Assembly (NCBI RefSeq): GCF_001428805.1
Contig: NZ_LMIS01000001.1
Location: 62,001-126,000, forward strand
Length of the DNA: 64,000 nucleotides
Direction of reading: 5' to 3'
Source of the DNA: Aeromicrobium sp. Root236
GTDB lineage: Bacteria; Actinomycetota; Actinomycetes; Propionibacteriales; Nocardioidaceae
Positions within the stretch are counted from its first letter, which is position 1. Every line of letters begins with the position of its first letter. Shown here in pieces: positions 34,715 to 43,111 of the stretch. Below the pieces are notes generated by a model. It had not been told where the DNA came from and ran no database searches. It saw only the letters and a program-made list of their open reading frames with translations. Position numbers and translations under genes: made by a program.

Positions 34715-35128
34715 TCAGCTGGCGCGGTTGACCTGCTGGTTGCCGTACTCGTCCTGCGCGTACGTCGCGAGGTTGTCGAGAGCCTTGGCGAAGACGTCGT
34801 CGCCGATCGAGTCCTCGAGCTCCTGCAGCACCTCGGGCTCGGCCGTGAAGTCGGCCTCCCACGTGACGTACGAGCAGGAGTGGCCGGCGTCCTCGACGAG
34901 GATCGTCGCGCGGTGGTTCGCGATCGGGAACGGCGGATCGGGGATGTGGTACGACAGCGTCATCGCCTCGTCGTCCCGCGACACGATCGTCACGACGACG
35001 TCGGCCGGTGCCTCGGGCCCGTTGGCGTAGATGCGGAGCGTGGGGTGCCATTCGGCGAAGTTGCCGGCCAGCTGCCACACGTGCGGGGCGGGGGCGGCGA
35101 CGAACGTACGACGGGTGATCCGGGGCAT
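34715..35128 (-). CDS. SRPBCC/polyketide-cyclase-like protein
   Basis: A 137-residue START-fold protein: FVAAPAPHVWQLAGNFAEWHPTL is the typical N-terminal strand-helix, and SYVTWEADFTAEP lies in the middle of the sheet. The fold binds hydrophobic ligands in a central cavity. It is convergent with the TetR gene. Ligand and role unknown. Confidence 0.85.
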   Translation of the reverse strand: MPRITRRTFVAAPAPHVWQLAGNFAEWHPTLRIYANGPEAPADVVVTIVSRDDEAMTLSYHIPDPPFPIANHRATILVEDAGHSCSYVTWEADFTAEPEVLQELEDSIGDDVFAKALDNLATYAQDEYGNQQVNRAS

Positions 35129-35215
35129 TGACTTCCTTCGGCACGACAGCAGACGTATCCCAACATTGTCGCGTGCGAACCGCCTCTGGCGGCCATCAGA
35201 GCAGTGAGGGATTGC

Positions 35216-35938
35216 TCACTCGGCGAGGCCGAGGTCACCGGCGAGCCGGAGCGTCGTCTGCTCGTAGTAGCCCTCGTAGTCGCTCACCGATCCCTTGAGG
35301 TGTCCGAAGATCTCGAACGACAGCGTCCCGAAGATCGCGGACCACACCATGAGCGTGCGCATCACCAGCTCAGGGAGCGCCTCGAGGTCGACGTCGCTCC
35401 GCTCGGCGATGAACGCCATCGCATCGGCGACCACGTCCGACGGATCGGCGGCCTCGGCGGGTGGCCGGGTCCCTTGCGCGGCGGACCCCGACGCGTGTGC
35501 GGCGACGATGATCTCGACGAGTCGTACGATCACCCGGGTCGCCGGTACGACGGTGTCCTGGGGTGCGGCGTAGCCCGGCACGGGGGAGCCGTAGATCAGG
35601 GCGTAGTCGTGCGGGTGGCTGACGGCCCACTCGCGGGTCGCTCGGCAGGTCGCCATCCACCGCCCCAAGTGGTCCGTGCGGTCCTCGACCGCCTCGTCGG
35701 CGGCTTCGGCCGCAGCGCCGAGCTCGTCGTACGCCGCGATGATCAGCGCGGTCAGCAGCTCGTCGCGGCTGGCGTAGTAGCGGTAGACCGCTGACGAGAC
35801 CATGCCGACCTCGCGGGCGACGGCTCGCAGGGACAGCTGGCTGGGGCCCACCTCGCCGAGCTGGGCGCGGGCGGCGGCCAGGATCTCGGCGGTGATCTCG
35901 GCGCGGGCCCGTTCTCGGGCGGTTCTGGCAACTACCAT
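35216..35938 (-). CDS. TetR family regulator with WHG-type C-terminal domain
   Basis: A 240-residue repressor. The HTH is at about residues 30-60 (LSLRAVAREVGMVSSAVYRYYASRDEL). The C-terminal part, with REWAVSHPHDYALIYGSPVPGY, matches the WHG subgroup. It diverges from an NAD-dependent epimerase-like gene; the two 6-3-6 palindromes in the gap are strong operator candidates. ATG 35938 begins MVVARTARERARAEI; the frame stays open far upstream but only over noncoding or antisense sequence. Confidence 0.9.
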   Translation of the reverse strand: MVVARTARERARAEITAEILAAARAQLGEVGPSQLSLRAVAREVGMVSSAVYRYYASRDELLTALIIAAYDELGAAAEAADEAVEDRTDHLGRWMATCRATREWAVSHPHDYALIYGSPVPGYAAPQDTVVPATRVIVRLVEIIVAAHASGSAAQGTRPPAEAADPSDVVADAMAFIAERSDVDLEALPELVMRTLMVWSAIFGTLSFEIFGHLKGSVSDYEGYYEQTTLRLAGDLGLAE

Positions 35939-35959
35939 GCACCTACTGTGCGGCATTGC

Positions 35960-36042
35960 GAGAGCATGTGCAACAAATGAGAGCACTGCTCTTGCATTCG
36001 GGTCCGGGGTCTGCCATGCTCGCAACCGAGAGCGGTGCTCTC
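35960..36042. promoter_or_regulatory. tandem TetR operators GAGAGC-N3-GCTCTY
   Basis: GAGAGCGGTGCTCTC (36028-36042) is a perfect 6-3-6 inverted repeat. GAGAGCACTGCTCTT (35979-35993) is a near-perfect second copy 49 bases away, and a GAGAGC half-site is at 35960-35965. They lie between the divergent TetR and epimerase genes. Confidence 0.7.
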
Positions 36043-36061
36043 CATCATCGGAAGGACCACC

Positions 36062-36982
36062 ATGTCTGATCGTCACCTCGTCGTCGGAGCCGGACCCGTC
36101 GGCCGTCACGTCGCCCAGCTGCTCGCGGACCGCGGTGCAGACGTCACGGTCGCCACCCGCTCGGGCACGGACACCGGCATCGACGGCGTGACGCACCTGA
36201 AGCTGGACGCCTCGGACGCCGACGCCCTGAGTGCTGCCGCGGAGGGTGTCTCCGTGCTCTACAACTGCGCGAACCCCGCGGACTACACCACGTGGCAGAA
36301 GTTCTGGCCGCCGCTCGCTGCGGCGTTCCTCGTCGCTGCCGAGCGGTCCGGCGCGGTGTATGCGATCACCGGCAACCTCTATCCGTACGGGCCGGTGGGC
36401 CAGCCGATGACGGAGGACCTGCCGGACGCGGCCACCGACCACAAGGGCCGGCTGCGTGCCTCGATGTGGGCCGAGGCCAAGGCGCTGCACGATGCCGGCC
36501 GGATCCGCACCGTCGAGGTCCGCGGTTCGGACTACATGGGCACGGGCGTCGGCGGCAACGGCCACGTCACGCGGCAGGTGCCCGGGGCGCTCAAGGGCAG
36601 GCGTGCCTGGGTCTTCAACGCCAAGGACGTCCCTCACACGTTCACCGACGTGCTCGACACCGCACGGCTCCTCATCGCCGCTGCCGAGGACGAGTCGGCG
36701 CACGGCCGTACGTGGCACGTGCCCAGCAACCCGCCGCGTACGCAGGAGCAGGCGATCACCGACGTGCTCACCAGCGTCGGCAAGCCGGCCGTCAAGGTCA
36801 GCGTCGTGCCCAACGCCGTGTTCGCTGGGCTGGCGAAGGTCGTGCCGCTGCTCCGTGAGCTGCGTGAGCTGTCCTACCAGTGGACCGAGCCGTACGTGCT
36901 CGACGACAGCGCCGCTCGCGAGCACTTCGGCATGGAGCCGACGCCGTGGGACGAGGTCTGTCGCCGCAGCGCGGTGGTCTGA
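36062..36982 (+). CDS. NAD(P)-binding epimerase/dehydratase-family protein
   Basis: A 306-residue extended-SDR-like protein. The dinucleotide motif is GAGPVGRHVA near the start. The catalytic YxxxK pair is not evident: the expected region reads GRLRASMWAEAKAL. It may therefore be an NmrA-like or atypical SDR that binds NAD without classical catalysis. GGAAGG precedes the ATG. It is divergent from a WHG-type TetR gene and is the likely target. The substrate of the pair is unknown. Confidence 0.83.
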   Translation: MSDRHLVVGAGPVGRHVAQLLADRGADVTVATRSGTDTGIDGVTHLKLDASDADALSAAAEGVSVLYNCANPADYTTWQKFWPPLAAAFLVAAERSGAVYAITGNLYPYGPVGQPMTEDLPDAATDHKGRLRASMWAEAKALHDAGRIRTVEVRGSDYMGTGVGGNGHVTRQVPGALKGRRAWVFNAKDVPHTFTDVLDTARLLIAAAEDESAHGRTWHVPSNPPRTQEQAITDVLTSVGKPAVKVSVVPNAVFAGLAKVVPLLRELRELSYQWTEPYVLDDSAAREHFGMEPTPWDEVCRRSAVV

Positions 36983-37090
36983 GTCAGACAGGCTTGCACG
37001 ACTGTCGTGAAACCGCGAACGAGAGGGCTTCGGCTCGCATAGGATCCTTCCACTCCGCGCAGACTGCGACGGGCGAGACGGGTGGGATCG

Positions 37091-38569
37091 ATGAAGTACA
37101 CGGTGCGCGCAGCGCTGGCGGTGGCCCTGCTGATCGGGTTCTATGTCGTCGCCATCGGCGTCGCCGCGGGACTGATCTTCCTGGTCGTGGAAGCCGCGCG
37201 GGTCGGCCTGTCGGGATTCGCCTTGGCCAAGATCGGGTTCGTCGTCGTCATCGTGGCGTTCGGCATCTTCAAGGGGCTGTTCAGCCGCACCAAGGACACG
37301 AGCGGACCGGCGGGTGTGCTGGTGTCGGACCGGGACCAGCCCGGGTTGTGGTCCGAAGTACGCGAGCTCGCCGGCGCGGTCGGCACCCGCTCGCCCGACG
37401 AGATCCGCCTGGTGCCGCAGGTCAACGCCGCGGTGTCGGAGGATGCGAAGTTCCTCGGTCTGATCTCGGGCACCCGTCGGATGTACATCGGTGTGCCCCT
37501 CGTGCTGGGCCTGTCCCGCCAGGAGCTCCGTTCGGTGCTCGCTCACGAGCTCGGTCACTACTCCGGCAAGCACACGGCGTTGGGACCCGTCACCTATCGC
37601 GGCAAGGAGGCGATCGCCCGCGTGCTCGGCGAGCTCGGTCCCGACTCGATCGTCGGGCGGCTCCTCGGCCTGTATGCCCGCCTGTACTACGCCGTCTCGC
37701 ACTCAGTCAGTCGCCGTCAGGAGCTCGAGGCGGACGAGTTCAGCGCCCGCCTGGCCGGCCGTGGAGCCGCTGCCTCGTCGTTGAGCAAGCTGCTGCCGCT
37801 CGACGCCGCGTGGGACCACTTCGTCGACTCGTACGCCGCGCTCGGTCAGGACTCCGGGCGGCGGCCCGCGGAGATCTTCCAAGGATTCGCCTCGATGCTC
37901 GACGACCCGGAGACCCGCGAGCAGCTGGTCAAGATCCGCGACGAGCATCCTGAGCAGCCGTCCTCGGTCTACGACAGCCACCCACCGACCAGCCAGCGGA
38001 TCGCGAAGATCGAGGCGTTGGCGGACGACGGGGTCGTCGACGACGGCACCCCCGGCACGTCCCTGCTCGACGATCCGGCCGCGGCGTTCGGGAAGCTCGA
38101 GGCGGACATCTTCGCCGGGAGCAACCTGCGACCGACGGCGTGGGAGGTGCTGGTCACCGACGCGTTCACCACGCGGGTGGGCCGGGCCGCGGAGGCTCTG
38201 GCCACGCAGGCACGACGCGTCGGTGCGCCGCCGACGCTGCGTACCGCCGTCGAGCGGCTGGGCAGGCCAGGGAGCCCGGGGCTGCTGGAGGGCGCCGAGG
38301 TCGAGGAGGAGCGCGAGATCGTCGCTCGACTGCTGGCGGACGCAGCGGCCGACAGCTTGGTGCGTGAAGGCGCTGCGGCATTCGCGCTCACCTGGAACGG
38401 CGGCCTCGCCACGCTCCGGACCGGCGCGGGGCAGAGCGTCGACCCATGGGGACCTGCGTTCGAAGCGGCGTCCGAGCCGACGAGCGCGGCGTTCACGGCA
38501 TGGGCTTCGACGCACGGCGTCGACCTCGACCGCGAGATCCCGGCCGCTCAGCCGGTGGCCGGGGTCTAG
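37091..38569 (+). CDS. M48 family membrane metallopeptidase
   Basis: A 492-residue protein with two N-terminal transmembrane helices (about 10-35 and 42-62), then a zinc protease domain with HELGH (His152, Glu153, His156), followed by SGKH, and the third ligand Glu in RRQELEADEF. The C-terminal 200 residues contain the substrate region with SHPPTSQRI and an extra helical part. Members act on membrane proteins or as Ste24/HtpX-like quality-control enzymes. It differs from the HtpX encoded at 61.9 kb. Stop overlaps the convergent GNAT stop by 4 bases. Confidence 0.9.
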   Translation: MKYTVRAALAVALLIGFYVVAIGVAAGLIFLVVEAARVGLSGFALAKIGFVVVIVAFGIFKGLFSRTKDTSGPAGVLVSDRDQPGLWSEVRELAGAVGTRSPDEIRLVPQVNAAVSEDAKFLGLISGTRRMYIGVPLVLGLSRQELRSVLAHELGHYSGKHTALGPVTYRGKEAIARVLGELGPDSIVGRLLGLYARLYYAVSHSVSRRQELEADEFSARLAGRGAAASSLSKLLPLDAAWDHFVDSYAALGQDSGRRPAEIFQGFASMLDDPETREQLVKIRDEHPEQPSSVYDSHPPTSQRIAKIEALADDGVVDDGTPGTSLLDDPAAAFGKLEADIFAGSNLRPTAWEVLVTDAFTTRVGRAAEALATQARRVGAPPTLRTAVERLGRPGSPGLLEGAEVEEEREIVARLLADAAADSLVREGAAAFALTWNGGLATLRTGAGQSVDPWGPAFEAASEPTSAAFTAWASTHGVDLDREIPAAQPVAGV

Positions 38570-39222
38570 TCCGACTCCGCGGCGCCCATCAACGAGAACA
38601 TGTCGGCCGCTGCCTCCCAGCCGAGCGACTCGTAGAGGAGCCGGCCCCGGGCCGAGGCGGCCAGGACGCCGCGAGTGGCACCCTGCTCCAGTGCGTACGC
38701 GGTGAGGGTGGCCATGACGTGGCGGCCGAGCCCACGCCGCTGGAAGGCCGGCGTGGTCTCGACCGCGTCGAACGTGGCGTCCTCGCCGAGGATGCCGACG
38801 GTGCCCTCGGCCGCGACGCGGTCGCCCGCCTCGACGACGTAGCGGGCGCGGTGGTCCTCGATGTCCCAGCGCGGGGTGAACCGGGCGTCGAGCGCCGGTA
38901 CCTCGATCGGGCTGGAGGTCGTCGCCATGAGCGTCTCGTCGTCGCGGTCGACGCGTACGCCCGGCGGCAGGGCCAGCTCGGCGTACGGGCTGGCGTCGTC
39001 GGCGATCACGGTGAGCATCGCCCGAGGGTCGCCGTCGACGTGGCGGAAGAGCGAGGCGAACGCGTCGAGACCGGGATCGATGCAGATCAGCTCGGTCTCG
39101 CGGGTCCGCGAGCGCACGTGGACGAGCGGCCAGCCGTCGACGATCGAGGTCTCGAGCCCGCGCGCGTGCGCCCAGGTGATGATCCAGCGATCGATGAGCT
39201 CGTGTGCGGTGCTGACCGTCAT
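38566..39222 (-). CDS. GNAT family N-acetyltransferase
   Basis: A 218-residue acetyltransferase. The acetyl-CoA pyrophosphate loop is RRGLGRHV in FQRRGLGRHVMATLT (about 165-180); VGILGEDATFDAVETTPAF is the preceding strand region. The N-terminal half (residues 1-100) is less conserved and probably holds the acceptor site. Acceptor unknown. Convergent with the M48 gene. Confidence 0.85.
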   Translation of the reverse strand: MTVSTAHELIDRWIITWAHARGLETSIVDGWPLVHVRSRTRETELICIDPGLDAFASLFRHVDGDPRAMLTVIADDASPYAELALPPGVRVDRDDETLMATTSSPIEVPALDARFTPRWDIEDHRARYVVEAGDRVAAEGTVGILGEDATFDAVETTPAFQRRGLGRHVMATLTAYALEQGATRGVLAASARGRLLYESLGWEAAADMFSLMGAAESD

Positions 39223-39256
39223 ACGGCCATTCTGTCAGCGTGGCTGACCTGACCCG

Positions 39257-39379
39257 TCAGGCCTCGGCGGGGTCGTTGTCGATCGAGTTGCCGCCTTCGG
39301 ACGGCTGGTCCTCTGCCGGCTCGCTGCCGGCCGGGTCGTCGGGTCCCTCGGCGGGCTGCTCGGGGTGTGGTGTGGTCAT
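39257..39379 (-). CDS. short acidic, disordered protein (40 residues)
   Basis: An ATG with GAGAGGAG 6 bases upstream opens a 40-codon frame beginning MTTPHPEQP and ending NDPAEA. It is rich in Pro, Glu, Asp, Ser and Gly, so it should be unstructured and strongly acidic. It fills the gap between the GNAT and the membrane-hydrolase genes. The good ribosome site and codon usage support it; no homologue is recognised. Confidence 0.55.
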   Translation of the reverse strand: MTTPHPEQPAEGPDDPAGSEPAEDQPSEGGNSIDNDPAEA

Positions 39380-39499
39380 GCTGGGCTCCTCTCGGTCGCG
39401 ATGTCCGTACCCATCTCAGCCGGCGTCACGCACAGGGCCTGCGAACGTGGCGGTTCCTGGGCCATGATGAAGAGCACCCGCGACAGTGAGGAGCCCGAG

Positions 39500-42142
39500 A
39501 TGGCCACGCATGCGGACTGGGTGGAGCTCAGGGTGCACGGCGTCAGCGGCACACCTCCTGAGGCGATGCTTGCCAAGCCGCACGTCCTGCAGGTCGACGG
39601 CGACGACAAGTCGCGCTTCTTCCGCGCGGTCGACGACGACGGCCGCGAGATCAGGGCTGCTGACGGTCACGTCGTCGAGGGATTCCACTGGGGCAACTAC
39701 ACGTCGGGCTCGTGGCGCAAGGCGCTGTGGCTCGCGCTGATCCCGTTCGGGCTGATCAACGCAGCGGCGTTCATGCTGCCGCCGGTCGAGGACGACCAGG
39801 GCAAGGTCGACCCGCTGGCCCGGCGGCTGCGGATCGGCGCGATGGCGGGGCTGCGGTTGCAGGCGGTGTTCCTGACGGTCACGTTCGCGTTCGCGATCGG
39901 CATGGTGCTGATCGACATCATCGGCACACGGTGGGCGTACCGGCACCTGTCGGCGATCCCTGACGGGTTCGAGAACCTCGTGCCGGCGGCCGCTGCCGTG
40001 CTTGCCGCCTTGATGATCCTGCCGCTCGGGTCGTCCCTTCGACCCGGGCCACTGATCGACGGACCACCGGCCCGCCCTGGTCCCGATCCGGCGCTGCAAC
40101 CCGTCGACGCGCCGTCTCGGCCTGCTGCAAAGGTCGAGCACGTGCAGCGTCGCACGCCGTTCGCCCGGCCGGAGTTCTATCGCGGCGACTCGGACACGTC
40201 GGCGTTCCGCGCCTTGCACGTCGCGATCGGGCTGTTCACGATCGCGCTGATGGCCCAACGCTTCAGCGCGCGGCAGCTGTGGAGCGTCGACGCCTCGGAG
40301 GGGAGGCCCGGCCTCGGCGTGGTGATCCTCGTCCTGCTCGGCATCGCGATCGCCGCGACCGTCAGCCTCGGGGACCCCGAGCGCGGAGCGACGACCTTGC
40401 ACGGAGGGGCGAGCCGCGGATGGGCGCTGACGTGGCACCGCTGGATCTCCCGGCTGTCCCTGGTGCTCCTCCTGCTGTCGATGCTGTCGGTGGGCCTCGC
40501 GGCTCGAGCGCTCCAGCTGCGGGGGCTGCCACGGGAGCGCGCGTTGGACGGGCTCGACCGGTTCCGCATCCCGCAGTTCCTCAGTCGCGTCGTCGAGTTC
40601 GACGTGATCGGACGGTGGCTCGTCATGCTCGCCGCCGTCGCAGCCCTGGTCGCCGGACTGTTCGCCGTCGGCCTGGCCCTGCGCGCCCGGAGGTGGCGCG
40701 CGCGTCCCGACGAGGACGCCTGGGCGTTCCGGCCCTACAGCTGGGGCCTGACCTCGATCGCCGTCGCCAACCTGGCCGTCATCCTCGGGGTGGGCTTCTC
40801 CGCGGCGTTGGTGACCGGGGTGTCGACCGCACTGGGCCAGCGGGAGGTCAAGGCCGGGGGAGACAGCAAGAAGACCGCCCTGGGTTCGACGCCCCTGATC
40901 GACCGGGTCGCGTACGCCTGGGGTCTTGGCATCATCGTGGTCGCCCTGGCGGCAGCCATCTGCCTCCTGGTGAGCCGGATCGCGAGTCGGCGCCGGCTGC
41001 TGGCGCACGTCGACGTCGGTTATCCCAGTGGTCGGGTGTTCGAAGGCCGGCGCGAGGATGCCGAGCCCTATCCGGCGCCGAGGGCCGCCGGCTGGCGGCA
41101 CGCCCTCAGCAGTGCGGTCTGGCGGGCGCGGCTCAAGAACCAGATCCAGCTGATCATCTGGTCCGTGGTGCTCGTAGGTGCCGTGCTCGCGCTGTTCCTC
41201 GGCTGGTCGGAGCTCGCAGCGCTCAAGCACGTCGCCCGCCCGCCGGAGGACCTCAGGGTGCTGAGCGTGGCGTCCGACGAGGTCAATGAGCTGCCGAACC
41301 GGGTCGAGTCGTGGGCTCCGGTGCTGGCCCAGGTGGGTGCGTGGACCTTGCTCGGGCTGATCGCCCTCCTGATCGCGAAGGGACGCCAGGCCCTCGGCGA
41401 CGAGCAGACCAGGCGCGGCATCAACATCGTGTGGGACGTCGTCGCGTTCTGGCCGCACGCCGTCCACCCGTTCGCGCCCGAGCCGTACTCCCAACGTGCA
41501 GTGGTCGACCTGACGGAGCGGATCCGCTACCACGTCGCCACCGCGCCGGAGGATGCGCCGGGTCGCTCCGTCATCGTCTGCGGGCACAGCCAGGGGAGCC
41601 TGGTGTCCTTCGCCGCCCTCAACCTGCTCAGCGACGAGGAGCTCTCGAGGATCGGCCTGCTCACGTTCGGCTCGCAGCTGCGAGTCATCTTCCCGAGGGC
41701 GTTCCCGGCGTACGTCAACCACACCGCGATCGTGTCGACGCGCGGCCTGCTCGGCGACGCGTGGATCAACCTCTGGCGTGACACGGATCCGCTGGCAGGT
41801 CCCGTGCTGTCCTGGAACCACGACATCCACGTGACGCCGCCGCGGGAGTCGCACTTCGAGGTCCCTGCAGGTCGGCTCGAGCCGATCGACGGCAGCATCC
41901 CGGCGATCGACCAGGTCGACGACATCACGGCAGCGTTCGCGGTCTGGCGCTGCGGTGACGACTGGCGCCTGACCGACCCGACCCGGCGGCCCGTCGAGCT
42001 GCCGCCCGGCGTCGATCCGATCGTCGAGGCGCCGATCAACGCGCTCCGCGGTCACGGTCGCTACTGGTCGGACCCAGCCTGGGCGGCGGCCCTGACGACG
42101 TTGCGCCACCGCGAGTCCGGGGGAGCCGACGCGCAGGCCTAG
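39500..42142 (+). CDS. large membrane protein with alpha/beta-hydrolase (lipase-like) domain
   Basis: An 880-residue protein. The N-terminus has ELRVHGVSGTPPEAML (9-24). Then come about eight transmembrane helices (from residue 74 to about 610) separated by basic loops, and a C-terminal domain with GHSQG (Ser697), the nucleophile elbow of an alpha/beta hydrolase, with a possible acid in WRDTDPL and His in SHFEV. GTGAGGAG stands 6 bases before ATG 39500; earlier in-frame ATGs at 39464 and 39467 lack such a site. I do not know a characterised homologue; a membrane-embedded esterase is the best reading. Confidence 0.75.
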   Translation: MATHADWVELRVHGVSGTPPEAMLAKPHVLQVDGDDKSRFFRAVDDDGREIRAADGHVVEGFHWGNYTSGSWRKALWLALIPFGLINAAAFMLPPVEDDQGKVDPLARRLRIGAMAGLRLQAVFLTVTFAFAIGMVLIDIIGTRWAYRHLSAIPDGFENLVPAAAAVLAALMILPLGSSLRPGPLIDGPPARPGPDPALQPVDAPSRPAAKVEHVQRRTPFARPEFYRGDSDTSAFRALHVAIGLFTIALMAQRFSARQLWSVDASEGRPGLGVVILVLLGIAIAATVSLGDPERGATTLHGGASRGWALTWHRWISRLSLVLLLLSMLSVGLAARALQLRGLPRERALDGLDRFRIPQFLSRVVEFDVIGRWLVMLAAVAALVAGLFAVGLALRARRWRARPDEDAWAFRPYSWGLTSIAVANLAVILGVGFSAALVTGVSTALGQREVKAGGDSKKTALGSTPLIDRVAYAWGLGIIVVALAAAICLLVSRIASRRRLLAHVDVGYPSGRVFEGRREDAEPYPAPRAAGWRHALSSAVWRARLKNQIQLIIWSVVLVGAVLALFLGWSELAALKHVARPPEDLRVLSVASDEVNELPNRVESWAPVLAQVGAWTLLGLIALLIAKGRQALGDEQTRRGINIVWDVVAFWPHAVHPFAPEPYSQRAVVDLTERIRYHVATAPEDAPGRSVIVCGHSQGSLVSFAALNLLSDEELSRIGLLTFGSQLRVIFPRAFPAYVNHTAIVSTRGLLGDAWINLWRDTDPLAGPVLSWNHDIHVTPPRESHFEVPAGRLEPIDGSIPAIDQVDDITAAFAVWRCGDDWRLTDPTRRPVELPPGVDPIVEAPINALRGHGRYWSDPAWAAALTTLRHRESGGADAQA

Positions 42143-42408
42143 CGCTTCGGGGCCTCATACCCCTTGGCCGGTACGAGCTGCTCCGCCTTGTGCCACTGCA
42201 CTGTCAGGCTGTTGCCGACGCCGCCGGTGACCACCGCGACGAGCGCGAGCCACTCACCCGAGGACGTACGCCGCCACTCGATGAGCAGACCGGCCCACGG
42301 CGTCATGGCGTACTGCGCCGACGGCTTGACCCACACATGGCGGGCCGGCTGCTTGACGGGGTCGCGGCCTTCCGGGAACTCGCTCTCGGACCGGTCGACG
42401 AACCCCAT
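42139..42408 (-). CDS. small conserved hypothetical protein
   Basis: An 89-residue protein, basic and Trp-rich (HVWVKPSAQYAMTPWAGLLIEWRR), with a likely five-stranded beta pattern. The stop codon overlaps that of the membrane hydrolase. ATG 42408 is preferred; ATG 42420 would add four residues. Similar short proteins are widespread in actinobacteria without known function. Confidence 0.65.
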   Translation of the reverse strand: MGFVDRSESEFPEGRDPVKQPARHVWVKPSAQYAMTPWAGLLIEWRRTSSGEWLALVAVVTGGVGNSLTVQWHKAEQLVPAKGYEAPKR

Positions 42409-42447
42409 GTGGCACACCATAGAACATATGTTCGAGTCGTGGGTGCG

Positions 42448-43023
42448 TCAGGCCCCGGTCCCGCGGGCCACGGTCTGGAGCTCGCGCAGCAGGTCCGTGG
42501 TGATGGTGCCGAACGAGCGTTGCTCGTCCTGGCGAAGCCACTGCGTGAAGGCGATGCCGAACACGGTGACGCCGGACTCGGCGGCCAGCGTCGCTGCGGG
42601 ATCGTCGATGCCACGAGCGCGCAGGGCGTCGGCGATCGTCGCGGCGAGGCTCCTCAGCTTGTGCGCCTCGCGTTCCCGCAGCGCCGGGTTCTGCTCGATG
42701 ACGAGCTGCCGCGTGCGGGAGTGGTCGCGCCGCTCGTCGGGGAACAGTGCTGCGGCTGACTCCAGTGCGCTCGCCACGATCTCGATGGGGGCGGCCTGGG
42801 CGGGCGCCGCCTCCACGCCGTCCAGGAACGCTTGGTTGAACACGTCCTGCCCCAAGAAGAGCACTTCACGCTTGTCGGTGAAGTGACGGAAGAACGTTCG
42901 CTCCGTCAGCCCGACGGACTGTGCGATCTCGGTGGCGGTCGTCTGTTCGTAGCCGCGCGTGGCGAAGAGCTCGAGCGCTGCCTGCTGCAGCCGTTCCGGC
43001 GTCCCCGGTTCCCATCGCACCAT
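42448..43023 (-). CDS. TetR family transcriptional regulator
   Basis: A 191-residue repressor. HTH about residues 25-50 (TTATEIAQSVGLTERTFFRHFTDKREVL). The C-terminal half is all-helical and of the common AcrR type. It diverges from an NAD-binding reductase gene across an 88-base gap that contains a perfect 18-base palindrome, so it most likely represses both. Ligand unknown. Confidence 0.9.
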   Translation of the reverse strand: MVRWEPGTPERLQQAALELFATRGYEQTTATEIAQSVGLTERTFFRHFTDKREVLFLGQDVFNQAFLDGVEAAPAQAAPIEIVASALESAAALFPDERRDHSRTRQLVIEQNPALREREAHKLRSLAATIADALRARGIDDPAATLAAESGVTVFGIAFTQWLRQDEQRSFGTITTDLLRELQTVARGTGA

Positions 43024-43044
43024 GTGGCGAGTGTAGTGATGACA

Positions 43045-43094
43045 GTGACTGACGTACAGGTGGTAGCGTCATGTCTGTGACTGACATCAGTCAC
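43045..43094. promoter_or_regulatory. TetR operators: perfect 18-bp palindrome plus half-site
   Basis: GTGACTGACATCAGTCAC (43077-43094) is perfectly self-complementary. A second GTGACTGAC half-site begins at 43045, 32 bases (three helical turns) upstream. Both lie in the gap between the divergent TetR and SDR genes; the palindrome is 17 bases before the SDR start and would block ribosome or polymerase access. Confidence 0.75.
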
Positions 43095-43111
43095 CGGACA
43101 AGGAGAACATC

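Noticed and set aside
35939-37702. Long upstream extension of the WHG-type TetR frame
   Set aside because: It runs across the operator region and the opposite strand of the epimerase and protease genes; the true start is the ATG at 35938.
39425-39465. GEMM-I (c-di-GMP) riboswitch-like string CACGCACAGGGC before the membrane hydrolase
   Set aside because: The essential GGGACGCAAAGCC half and tetraloop-receptor pairing are missing; chance resemblance.
39416-42109. 897-codon minus-strand frame opposite the membrane hydrolase
   Set aside because: No domain or start signal; composition is that of an antisense shadow, whereas the plus-strand frame has helices and a GHSQG motif.
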